From assembly GCA_015143295.1 (NCBI GenBank), contig CM026570.1, forward strand, positions 26,853,250-26,917,249: DNA of 64,000 bases. The letters are read 5' to 3'. The position numbers and the translations under genes are program-made. This DNA comes from Tetracentron sinense (taxonomy: Eukaryota; Streptophyta; Magnoliopsida; Trochodendrales; Trochodendraceae). Below, one piece after another: positions 11,577-21,736 of the stretch (its first letter is position 1; every line of letters begins with the position of its first letter). Under the pieces are notes generated by a model. That model worked only from the letters and a program-made list of their open reading frames with translations, searched no databases and had not been told where the DNA came from.

Positions 11577-13235
11577 TGTTGGCTAGGAAATGACCCTAAA
11601 GGGGGGGTGAATAGGGTCTAAGGCAGATTTAAAAAAAAAATAAGAGTATGAACTACAAGTTCAAAGAGCGGAATAGAGTATAATTTGCAGCAAGATAAAA
11701 CAATGGAATATTGAAAGAAAGAGAAAAGATAAGAAGAGTGTAAAGTCAAGATTTGTTCTCGAGGTTCAGCAAACCAGCCTACTCCCCGCCTCAGCTTCCA
11801 GTTAGAGGATTCACCACGATTCCTTAATCGTACAGGCTCCTTCACAAGTGGAGTCCAAACCCTTACAATCTCTCTTTACAGGTCGAGATATCACCTTTCA
11901 AGCTCTCCTTTAGGCCAAGCTGAAACCTTTCAAGAGTGCAACCCTCTCTTGATATGGCTGAAGTAACAGCTTTAGTGCAAATATCCTGGATTCTTGACTA
12001 ATCTCAATAAATAAGTTTTGGATTGAAGATCCGAATTGAAAGCTCCTTGAATGAGCTGGATATGAGTGAAATACAGACTCTAATAAAGTCTCTCAAAGAA
12101 AGTAGACTTGAATGAGCTCAAGAGAAACTTTTTGGGGATTTTCTAAGTGTGAGAGTGAGTGAAAATCAATAGCAGTGAATAAGTGATTAATAGGAGTTAT
12201 TGCTGTGATCAAGAGTTGTTTGTAGTTCATAAATGAACTCCTTTTATAGCATTTGATCCAATAGTGTCATTGGGGAAGCATTAAATGCTTTTAGGTCCTT
12301 TGCAAACTAGCCGTTAAAAAATTTTCTGTTTCAGACATGATTTCGTCGACGAAGTGGAGTTCCCACTTGAGTTCGTCGTCGAATTCAAAAGACAGAATTA
12401 GATTTCAAAAAATCCTGAAACGACTTCGTCGCCGAATCTTAACCCAACCAAAGATTTCGTCGCCGAAATCAGGAGGCAGAACTGAATTAAGAAAATTTTG
12501 TCATGACTTCGTCGCCAAATTTGATCTTCCCAGAGAATTCGTCGACGAATTCAGAGTGAATATTCTAAATTCAGTCTAAGATCAAACCGAAGGGATGTGA
12601 TTGATTTCCTAGGTCAATTGGCTATACTCTTATCATAATTTTATGATGAATTAGAGCTTTAGGACGATTTTCAAAAAGTATCCTAGGCTCCTATGGTCAA
12701 TCTATGATTCTTGAGCTTATTCACTTCACCTTTCTTTTGAGGACTTTTTACATAAGTCCTTATACATTTTCAGAATAACAAGTGAATACATTTAGAATAA
12801 TGAGAGATGATCTTGGCTTGACTTGGGTCTTGTGATTTTGCATTTTGTCTTCAATGGTCTTGACTTGGACTAAGGTCTCTTCTTGAATCTTCATCTTGTA
12901 TTAAGTTGAACTTCCTCTTGGGTAATTTCCATCCTTTGTTTTTCATGATTGGAGTGCTATCAACTTTATGTAATCTGAAATGTTCAAGCACTTAAATGAG
13001 TTAAAGGATATATCACCCTAGTTATGTACCAAGAAAAGTTGTACAAAGATAAGTTTCCATTTTAATATCTCTTCACAACTTATTAGATCCAGACAAGAAT
13101 AGAATTGCATAAGTGAAAGACATATTATGTGTGCACTACCAAAGATGCAAAAAAAAACATCATATTTTAAGTAGTTCAAATGTCATTTCATTTATCAATC
13201 ATCAATCATCAAATTTAAATTTTCATTACATTTCA
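11577..13235 (-). repeat. SIRE 3' LTR (left copy)
   Basis: On the plus strand it starts TGTTGGCTAGGAAATGACCC and matches the right LTR to about 13002 with a few percent divergence. The inner end is set by a candidate polypurine tract at 13238-13252, placing the LTR start (minus strand TGAAATG) near 13235. The last ~230 bp have no counterpart in the right LTR. It contains a cluster of TTCGTCGACGAA-like inverted repeats. Confidence 0.8.
12336..12560. repeat. Cluster of TTCGTCGMCGAA inverted-repeat motifs in the SIRE LTR
   Basis: Within ~225 bp the 12-bp near-palindrome TTCGTCGACGAA or TTCGTCGCCGAA occurs about seven times, with one-base variants. The same cluster is in the right LTR at 23388-23585, and a third cluster lies inside the element at 15470-15690. 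Confidence 0.85.
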
Positions 13236-13237
13236 TG

Positions 13238-13252
13238 TTTCTCCCCCTATGG
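13238..13252 (-). other. SIRE polypurine tract
   Basis: Minus strand reads CCATAGGGGGAGAAAC immediately before the presumed 3' LTR. A purine-rich GGGGGAGA run at this place is the usual copia plus-strand primer site. Confidence 0.65.
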
Positions 13253-13277
13253 AAACATCAAAAAAATGAAAAAAAAA

Positions 13278-15336
13278 TTACAGCCCGTCTGCTTTCTGCT
13301 TTTTGAGGAGGTCTGCAACCCTTGTGAGGACATCTTCTGATTGATCAGCTGGATCGAAGTCATCATGGGAGTTTGAAGGAGAGGAGGTGGTATCTGAGTC
13401 GGAAGGAAGGGAGATGATAGGGGAATTAGTAGCTGGACCCCTTTTGGAGGGGGTTACCTTCATTGGTCTCGTGCCTTTGGAAGAAGAGGGAGCTTGAGAA
13501 GGAGGTTGAGAAGAAGTGGCTCCACTAGCCAGACTAACTAGAAAATTATTCATTTTCTTCAACTCATCAGTGGCCCGCAAGGTAATTGAAGCAGCTATGG
13601 AGTCATGCTCTGCCATATCCAAAAGAAGCTTGCCTTGTGTCTTCAACTGAAGAGCTAATGATTCTACAATTCCTTGGATTGTCTTTGTGACCTTCTCCAT
13701 TCAGATACTTTCTTCAGATTGTTCTGCCCCTAATCAATAAAGACACCGAGTCAACTCTATCTTTGGTGACTGAGGTATCCATGTTAACTGTCCCTAAGAC
13801 AGAGTAGGTGGCATTGGCACACTCTCTAAGATCATTATGCACCGTGGCAAGAGAAGACTGGACTGTTTTGGGGAGTTTTCTCATCTCAGACTCAAGAGCT
13901 GCAAACCGGGAGAGAGTAGAGGAATGGAGATTCTGAAGATTTTCTCTTGATTCGATTTGAATGGCAGTAAGATTTTCCCTTGTCTCTGTCATGAAGGAGA
14001 GCAGGGATGCTCTTATTTCCTCTTGAAAAGCCTGCTGGCTCATCCTCATTTCCAACTGAAACTGCTCCAAGCTGGAGGACATGGAGGCAATCTGCCCTAC
14101 CATGATGTTCTGCTGCTCATCTGAAGCTGCTGGCCTGCTGGGCACCTCGTAGAACTGACCAGGGTCCTCAAAATGAGGAGACACCTGTCTATGAAAACTC
14201 TCGGGAATCTCTCCAGCATCCACAAAATCAGACCAGTCAGGCAACTCATCTCTGGGGTGCTGCTCATCCTGAAGCTCATCTGCAGGATCCTCTTCTGGTA
14301 CTGGCTGCTGCTCAGCCCGGGGTTCTGCTGTGGGTGCAGATAAAGAGGTAGGAATAGATGAAGAGGGAGCAGAAGTAGACAAGGAGGAAGTAGGGATAAG
14401 AGCTGGAGTGCTAGAAGGAAGGGAGGAGGACTGAGAGGCAGAGGTTTTGGGAGTCCAAACCTTCTGGGAGTCATTCCAAATATAGCCCATTCTTTAAATG
14501 ATTGCTTTGATATAAATGGAGGAATCATCAGGGGTGACAATGATAGTTTGAGATGCCAATGGAACATTGAAGTGTTTAAAGATTTTAGTCAGAGCCTGAC
14601 CAAAAGGGAGACATCCTGATTTTCTCTTGAATGCATCATCCATACAATGGACAAGGATGTAGGAGAGATCAATCGGTGTGGTGGTTAGGATGCACCACAT
14701 AAGGAATACATCGAAGTAGGTGAGACACTCCCTACCACCAGCCCTGGGAACTAGGTTATAAGTGATTATGTGGTGAAGGAGTCTAGCAGTGAGGGTAAGA
14801 TCTTTAACCTTAGGTTGAAAAAGAGAGGTGAAATCTTGGTTTATGCACATCATTTTCAGTGCTTCAACCACATCAAATCCTTCATGACTGGTCCACTGAC
14901 CATTCACAAAAGTTTGAAAGATACATTAAGGGGTTTTTTAAATTGAGTGCAATTGATTTAAATGAAAAGAAATGTTTTTACCTAAGACAAATGAAGTAAT
15001 AAGTGATTCGGATTGATTGAAATGGAAGTAAGTGTAAAAGAGTTTGACCAACTCAGGAAACATGGGTTCATTAGATTCAAGAAATTTATCCCATTTTAGG
15101 GTAGAAAAGAAAGTTTTTATGGGTTCGAGCCCATATGCATCAAAACTAATGAAATTAACGATTTTACCGTACAGAGGGGAACGAGATAGGAATTTTTCTT
15201 TGAATAATTTCTCGAACTTTGCTTCCTTGAACTTTACTGGGACTGGAGTTGAACTTGAGGCCGGTTCTTTTCCTTTATCAGTTCTTGATTTCTTCTTTGG
15301 TGGCTCCACAGATGCATTCTTCACTCTAGGAGGCAT
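13278..15336 (-). pseudogene. SIRE env-like region (post-pol ORF), broken
   Basis: About 2 kb downstream of RNase H in the element's own direction. It begins at a Met at 15336 with a basic, Lys/Pro/Ser-rich start (MPPRVKNASVEPPKKK). A globular segment with FEKLFKEKFLSRSPLYGK and LVPRAGGRECLTYFDVFLMW follows, then a Ser/Pro-rich stretch (14250-14490) and a heptad-rich, probably coiled-coil segment (13720-14110). The reading is split into at least four pieces by stops or frame changes near 14938, 14492 and 13707. SIRE1-type elements carry such an env-like ORF in this place; its role is unproven. No clear membrane anchor remains. Confidence 0.75.
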
Positions 15337-15469
15337 TTTTCGAGAGATTTGAGAAGATTTGCTATATCTTGGAACAAAGAAAGGTGTACGAGCAATGGAA
15401 TAGGGACTTTGGAGGGAAAGATTAGGTTTGAAAAAAGTTTGGATTTTGGGGGTTACTATTTATACACAC

Positions 15470-15690
15470 GACTCAATTCGTCGCCGAAATGGGTTTCGTC
15501 CCTGATTTCGTCGCCGAAATTGAGTTGGGAGCCCTAATGTATTTAATTTCGGATTGACTTCGTCGACGAAATGGATGACTCATCTAGGTTCGTAGCCGAA
15601 ATAGGTACACAAAACATTCTGTTTTCTATATTTCCCAAAGATTCGTCACCGAAATCATATTCTAAATTGAATTCATCGCCGAATTCAGTC
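15470..15690. repeat. Internal cluster of TTCGTCGCCGAA-like motifs
   Basis: Between the env-like region and RNase H, about six copies of TTCGTCGCCGAA, TTCGTCGACGAA and close variants lie within 220 bp. This is the same motif found in both LTRs. It lies just upstream of the env-like start, in a non-coding gap. Confidence 0.8.
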
Positions 15691-15864
15691 CTGAGTATGA
15701 AGAATTGATTTCTCTTTAGTTTTCTACCTGTTTTCCTTAAAGTCAAAGATTCATCAAGACATCTAAAATTATCATAGCGTATTCAAATCAATCTATTAAA
15801 CAATCAAGCAAGGTATAGGCATATCAAATCAAAGATTTCAATTTTTGATTACTTTTGATCTTGA

Positions 15865-16575
15865 TTAAGTTAGATCATTTAGACTAGTCATTCCCAATTC
15901 TCTTCTCAAAGTAATGAACCTATCAGATTGTAGAGGTTTGGTAAAGATATCAGTAAGCTGATTAATAGTATCAACAAATTCCAAGATAACATTTCCATTT
16001 TGCACATGATCTCTAATAAAGTGATATCTTATTTCTATGTGTTTAGTTCTTGAGTATTGAATGGGATTCATAGTCATGCAAATTGCACTTGTATTATCAC
16101 ACTTAATAGGAATTTTAGTATAGATAAGTTTAAAATTTTCTAGCTATTGTTTCATGTAGAGAGTTTGAGCACAACAAAGTCCAGCCGTCATGTATTCAGC
16201 CTCAGCTATGGATAAGGCCACTGAATTTTGTTTCTTACTAAACCATGAAACAAGAGAATGTCCTAAAAAGTGACAAGTTCCACTAGTGCTTTTTCTATCT
16301 ACTTTGCATCTAGCAAAGTCTGCATTTGAATAGCTTATTAGATCTAAGTTTGTGTCTTTTGGATACCATAAGCCTAAATCAATTGTTCCAAGCAAGTATC
16401 TAAAGATTCTTTTTACAGCAGTTATGTGAGATTCTTTTGGACAGGATTGGAATCTTGCACAAATGCAGACAATGAACATAATGTCAGGTCCACTTGTAGT
16501 GAGATACAAAAGACTTCCAATCATGCCTCTATAGAGTTTTTCATCAATATTTTTTCCTTTTTTCATCCTTATCAA
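15865..16575 (-). pseudogene. SIRE copia RNase H
   Basis: Minus strand reads GMIGSLLYLTTSGPDIMF, then the RNase H core with SYSNADFARCKVDRKSTSG, LSIAEAEYMTA and, after a stop at about 16144, KHIEIRYHFIRDHV near the end. These are the standard copia RNase H landmarks (D, E, D and the KHID/E-IRYHFI tail). A stop near 16144 and a frame change near 16550 disrupt it. It would degrade RNA in RNA:DNA hybrids. Confidence 0.88.
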
Positions 16576-17300
16576 GTTTGGTTGATGGACTCATAGGAGT
16601 ATCCATTATTTTAGTGTTTTCCATTCCAAACTTTTTAAGTAGTTCTTTAGTATATTTAGCTTGATTAACGAAAGTTCCTTGTTTGGTTTGTTTGATTTGA
16701 ACTCCTAAGAAAAATGTTAATTCACTCATCATGCTCATTTCAAACCCTTTTTGCATTGTTTTAGCAAACATTCTACAGAGAGATTCATTTGTTGATCCAA
16801 ATATGATGTCATCTACATAGATTTGAATTATTAGCATATCATCATTTTTGGTCATTATGAATAAAGTTATGTCAATTTTACCTCTTATGAATCCGTTTTC
16901 AATTAAGAAGCTACTTAGCCTATCATACCAAGCTCTTGGAGCTTGCTTTAATCCATATAAGGCTTTAGTTAGCTTAAATACATGATTAGGGAATTTATGA
17001 TTTTCAAAGGAAGGTGGTTGATTTACATACACTTCTTCATTAATATACCCGTTTAGAAATGCGCTTTTTACATCCATTTAATATAATTTAAACTCTTTAT
17101 GACTAGCAAATGCAAGTAACATTCTTATAGCTTCTAGTCTAGCAACCGGGGCAATTGTTTCATCATAATCTATCCCCTCTTCTTGGTTGTAACCTTGAGC
17201 TACTAATCTTGCTTTGTTTTTAACTACATTTCCATTTTCATCCTTTTTATTTCTGAATACCCATTTTGTTCCAATAATAGATTTATCATTTGGCTTAGGT
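16544..17300 (-). pseudogene. SIRE copia reverse transcriptase
   Basis: Starts in the preceding frame with [34 protein letters not shown] and [18 protein letters not shown] replaces the expected Gln codon before MDVKSAFLNG at 17078-17080. The rest is open: VFKLTKALYGLKQAPRAWYD, the catalytic YVDDIIFGS and FFLGVQIKQ. All core RT motifs are intact except for this one nonsense change and the frameshift at the RNase H border. Confidence 0.9.
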
Positions 17301-18553
17301 ACTAAATCCCAAACTTGATTTCTATCAAATTGATTTAACTCTTCTTGCATAGCAATGCCCCACGATTCATCTTCAATAGCTTCTAAGACATTTTTAGGTT
17401 CAATTTGACTTAGGAAAGCAAAGTTCATTAGATTTCTTCTTGTTCTAACCCCTTGTTCCATATTACCAAGTATTAGATCCTTAGGGTGATCTTTTATTAC
17501 TTTCCAAGCTTTAGGAAGTTGATAGGATTCTTCATTTTCAATTCTTTCTTCATTATCTATTTCAATGGAGTTGTTACTTGATTTTTCTTTTTCTTGATCA
17601 TTTTTATTTTCTTTGTTGATTTCTAAATTAGATATTGCTTTTGGAAGATTATCAATTTCATCATCCATATCAGTATTGATTTTGTTAAAAGGATTTGATT
17701 CATCAAAAACTACGTTAATTAATTCTTCAACAATTAATGATTTCTTATTAAACACTATATAAGTTTTGCTATTAGTAGAGTATCCTAAGAAGATTCCTTC
17801 CACAAATTTAGCATCAAATTTCTTAAGATGTTGTTTATCATTAAGTATGAAGCATTTACATCTAAACACTTTAAAATAACTTGTATTAGGGATTCTTCCA
17901 TTCCATAGCTCATAGGGAGTTTTATTTAGTTTGTTTCTTATAACAACTCTATTAATTACATAGCATGAAGTGTTAATGGCTTCAGCCCAAAAATAATTTG
18001 GTAATTTATTTTCATTAAGCATTGTTCTAGCTATTTCTTGAAGAGATCTATTCTTTATTTCTACTACACCATTTTGTTGTGGAGTTCTAGGTGCTGAAAA
18101 ATTATGATTAAAACCATTTTCATCACAAAATGATTCAAGTTCTTTATTTTTAAATTCTCCTCCTCTATCACTTCTTATGTTGTTAATAGAATAACCTTTT
18201 TCATTTTGAATTCATTTACAAAACTTTTTAAATAGAGAAGGTGCTTCATTTTTATGAGGAAGAAATAGTACCCATGAGTATCTTGAAAAATCATCTACTA
18301 TAACAAAAGCATAAGTTTTTCCAGCTAGGCTAGCTACTTCATTTGGATCAAAAAGATCCATATGCAAAAGTTCTAAGGGCCTAGTGGTAGAAATCATTTT
18401 CTTGGTTTGAAATGAAGATTTTATTTGTTTTCCAAATTGACAAGCATCACAGATTTTATCTTTGATAAATTTAGTTTTAGGTAATCCTTTAACTAATTCA
18501 TTTTTAGAGAGTTTAGACAAGAGATCCATACTAGCATGTCCTAGTCTCCTATG
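17301..18553 (-). pseudogene. SIRE copia integrase (GAG-pre-integrase and core)
   Basis: Begins with the zinc-binding HRRLGHASMDLL...CDACQFGK (HHCC) segment, preceded by a TGA where a Trp codon is expected at about 18553. The catalytic core has LLHMDLFDP and VIVDDFSRYSWV. After an in-frame stop near 18212 come IRSDRGGEF and [11 protein letters not shown], giving the D,D35E triad. The C-terminal part has [10 protein letters not shown] and [11 protein letters not shown]. Two stops interrupt the otherwise complete domain. Confidence 0.88.
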
Positions 18554-18985
18554 TCATAGCCAACTTGCTTCATCTATAGCAGAAAAACATATCATGTTTT
18601 GAGATTTAAGTTCATTAAAATCTAAGGTATAAACATTTTCATTCCTATGTGCTACAAACAAAGTATTTAGATTATCTTTATCCTTAATCATGCAGATATT
18701 TGACTTAAATGAAACATTCAATCCCTTATCACAAAGTTGACTAATACTTATGAGATTATGCTTAAGACCATCAACAAGTAGTACATTCTCTATAACAACA
18801 GATTTATTCTTACCAATGTTACCTATGCCGATGATCTTCCCTTTGGCGTTGTCTCTAAATGTCACATGACCGCCATCCTTTGGAGTGATTGATGCAAATA
18901 TTTCCTTGTTCCCGGTCATATGCCTTGAGCATCCACTGTCCAAGAACCATGTTGTATTGGAAGTTCTTGATTTGAAGCATACCTA
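18554..18985 (-). pseudogene. SIRE copia aspartic protease
   Basis: Reads TTWFLDSGCSRHMTG, the copia protease active site (DSG), followed by GHVTFRDNAKGKIIGIGNIG and the LLVDGLKHNLISISQLCD segment. The real frame enters from upstream, so the Met at 18943 is not the natural start. It continues directly into the pre-integrase domain. Confidence 0.88.
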
Positions 18986-18995
18986 CACATTCAAT

Positions 18996-19815
18996 TCAAG
19001 TAACTCCAAGATACTTTCCCCCCGATACCCAAACAGTTTTGGATGGTACCCAAAGTGATATGGGTTGTGGTTTGGGAGGATTAGTTCCTTTGGGAACCCA
19101 TATCATTCTTGGTCCTTTATGGTTAGTTTTTGAAATAGAAGATGTTCCTTTTGGAACCCAAACTTTTCTAATTATTTTAACATTATAAAATGAGGTAGAT
19201 GGTGGAGTTTGGTGACTACTTAATTTTGTAAAGAAGTTGATAATCTTTTTGTTTTGAAAAAATATTATAACCAAGTCCAGCCTTGTTAAAAACACATCTT
19301 TGCTATCCTAAAAGTCTTTCTAGGTTCTTTTGACCATTTGTGAATGTGAGGACAGTATTGGTCAAATCATTGACTTTAACTTTTAACTCATCACATTCAC
19401 ATGGTGAGTTATGAGGAGCATTTTCAATATCATGTAATTTCTTACTCAATTTCTCATTCTTAATGACTAACACACTATTTTCTTTTTGTAGATTTTCACA
19501 TGATTGTGAGGGATTTCCCTTTTAAAAGATTTATTTAATTTAGCTATTCTACCAAATTCAATATAAAGTTCATTAAATGCTTCTCTTATTTCATCATATG
19601 AGAGAGAATCATTCGGGAAAGAAGTTACCTCATCCTCATTTGTCATGAGGCACAAATTTGCCACTTCTTCATCACTTGAACTCCTGATTTGCTTCCCTCT
19701 GAGTCATCCCAAGTTGCCATCATAGCCTTCTTCTTGTACTTTTGGCTTTTCTTGAGTTGAGGGTAATCAGTCCTTATGTGGCCTGGCTTCTTACATTCAT
19801 AACAGGTGAAAGGTT
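18996..19815 (-). pseudogene. SIRE gag C-terminal region and zinc knuckle
   Basis: Directly after the gag frame stops, the minus strand gives a zinc knuckle, CYECKKPGHIRTDY, in which the last Cys of the CCHC is Tyr. Then, after a frame change, come NLCLMTNEDEV and a charged helical segment with EIREAFNELYIEFGRIAKL. Near 19010-19200 are repeats of VWVPKG, the usual linker before the protease in SIRE elements. Frameshifts near 19690 and 19480 separate the parts. Confidence 0.75.
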
Positions 19816-19819
19816 TCTT

Positions 19820-20689
19820 CTAGCTAGATTCAGCTTTGTTCACTTCTTTTGAGAACTCCTTCTTGTATAGTCTCTTTTTGAAGTTCTTCTTATACTTGAG
19901 GAACCTCTTGAACCTTCTTGTCATCAAGGCTATATCTTCATCATCACTGCTGGTTTCCTTATCACTGATTTCAACTTGAGTAGATTTGAGAGCCAGTCCT
20001 TTCTTGGTTCTAGGTTCATCAGGCATTTGATCCTTCATTATGATTTCATGAGTCATAAGAGATCCCAGCAGCTCATCCATAGGCAGTTTGGTGAGGTCTT
20101 TAGCTTCTTGGATTGCTGTTACTTTTAGAGTCCATTCCTTGGGCAATGATCTTAAAATCTTTCTCACATTTTCTGCATTAGAATACACTTGACCCAGAGA
20201 TTTAAGACCATTTAAAATGTTAGTAAATCTGGTGAACATATCACCGATAGATTCTTCTTTCTCCATTTTAAATAATTCATACTTGTGAACAAGCATGCTA
20301 ATCTTTTCTTCTTTAACCTGATTAGTCCCTTCATAGGTGACTTTCAGTTTATCCCATATTTCTTTAGCAGAGTTACATCCAGAAATTCTGTTAAATTCTT
20401 GGGGACTTAAAGCACAGTAGAGGTTGCTAATAGCTTTAGCATTGATTTGAATGAGCTTAATGTCAGCTTCATTCCATTCTTCCTCTACCTTAGGAATTCT
20501 GACATCATCCACAGTTTTTGTGGGAAGATGGGGGCCATTAACTATTACTCTCCAACACTCATAATCTAGAGCTTGAATGTAATACATCATCCTAGTTTTC
20601 CAATAGTTATAATTTTCTCCATTAAACAATGGTGGTCTAGTGGTGGACTGTCCTTCTCCTAGGCTTGTTGCAAATACATTGTTTGTCAT
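19820..20689 (-). pseudogene. SIRE gag (N-terminal, 289 codons)
   Basis: Starts 47 bp inside the PBS with MTNNVFATSLGEGQSTTRPP and keeps the copia gag landmarks: PLFNGENYNYWKTRMMYYI (UBN2-like), AKEIWDKLKVTYEGT, KMEKEESIGDMFTRFTNI, and LRSLPKEWTLKVTAIQEAKDL. It ends with a Lys-rich tail and a stop just before the zinc knuckle. This is the longest open frame of the element. The protein forms the cytoplasmic virus-like particle. Confidence 0.85.
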
Positions 20690-20735
20690 AATAAAATCGA
20701 TTACTCAGATTGTTTAGATCTAATTAGAGTATTAG

Positions 20736-20747
20736 GCTCTGATACCA
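20736..20747 (-). other. SIRE primer binding site (initiator Met tRNA)
   Basis: Minus strand reads TGGTATCAGAGC, complementary to the 3' end of plant initiator-Met tRNA, two bases inside the LTR end CCAACA. This is the usual copia PBS and fixes the element's direction. Confidence 0.92.
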
Positions 20748-21486
20748 ATTGTTGGCCAGGAAATGACCCTAAAGGGGGGGTGAATAAGGTCTAAGGCAGA
20801 TTTTTAAAAAAAATAAGAGTATGAACTACAAGTTTAAAGAGTGAAATAGAGTATAATATGCAGCAAGATAAAATAATGGAATATTAAAAGAAAGAGAAGA
20901 GATAAGAAGAGAGCAAACTCAAGATCTGTTCTCGAGGTTCAGTAAACCAGCCTACTCCCTGCCTCAGCTTCCAGCTAGAGGATTCACCACGATTCCTTAA
21001 TCGTACAGGCTCCTTCAAAGGTGGAGTCCAAACCCTTACAATCTCTCTTTACAGGTCGAGATATCACCTTTCAAGCTCTCCTTTAGGCCGAGCTGAAACC
21101 TTTCAAGAGTGCAACCCTCTCTTGATATGGCTGAAGCAACAGCTTTAGTGCAAGAATCCTGGATTCTTGACTAATCTCAATAAATAAGTTTTGGATTGAA
21201 GATCCGAATTGAAAGCTCCTTGAATGAGCTGGATACGAGTAAAATACAAACTCTAATAAAGTCTCTGTAGCACCCCGGACTTTTTCATCCTTAATGAATA
21301 GCACCTTCATAGCTAATTGGCCGTTTTCATAGTTTTCGTAGTCAAATTAATAAATAAGGGAGAAATCGGAAATTCTGAAACGTCAGAAATGTTCGTTTTC
21401 GAAAGACGGATCCAACGCAAGTTGAATCGTCGAAATCCGACGAGCGAGTAAAAAGATATGGTCAAAACAGTCCAGACATAACAGAG

Positions 21487-21676
21487 CACCGATCGCTCGG
21501 TCATTACCTGCGATCGATCGGTCCACTACCGATCGCTCGATGGCTGTCGCACGGTTAACTTTTTTGTATGGGGAAAAATTCCAGAGAGTGTGTTTTTGAC
21601 CGATCTCTCGGTCATAACACCGATCGACCGGTAAGCCACCGATCGCTCGGTCCATACCACCGATCGATCGGTCATA
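21487..21676. repeat. Array of ACCGATCGMTCGGT palindromes in the solo LTR
   Basis: Within 190 bp the motif ACCGATCGATCGGT and variants such as ACCGATCGCTCGGT and ACCGATCTCTCGGT occur about seven times. They lie roughly 50-240 bp upstream of the TATA box at 21729, where U3 regulatory sites would be expected. Confidence 0.8.
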
Positions 21677-21728
21677 CGCAGTTTTTCTTCATTAAGGGTG
21701 TTTAAGACTTTAAACACAACCCCTTGCC

Positions 21729-21736
21729 TATAAATA
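21729..21736 (+). promoter_or_regulatory. TATA box of the solo LTR
   Basis: CCTATAAATAGGC is a strong plant-type TATA box, placed about 460 bp into the LTR, after the palindrome cluster. Transcription would be to the right. Confidence 0.65.
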
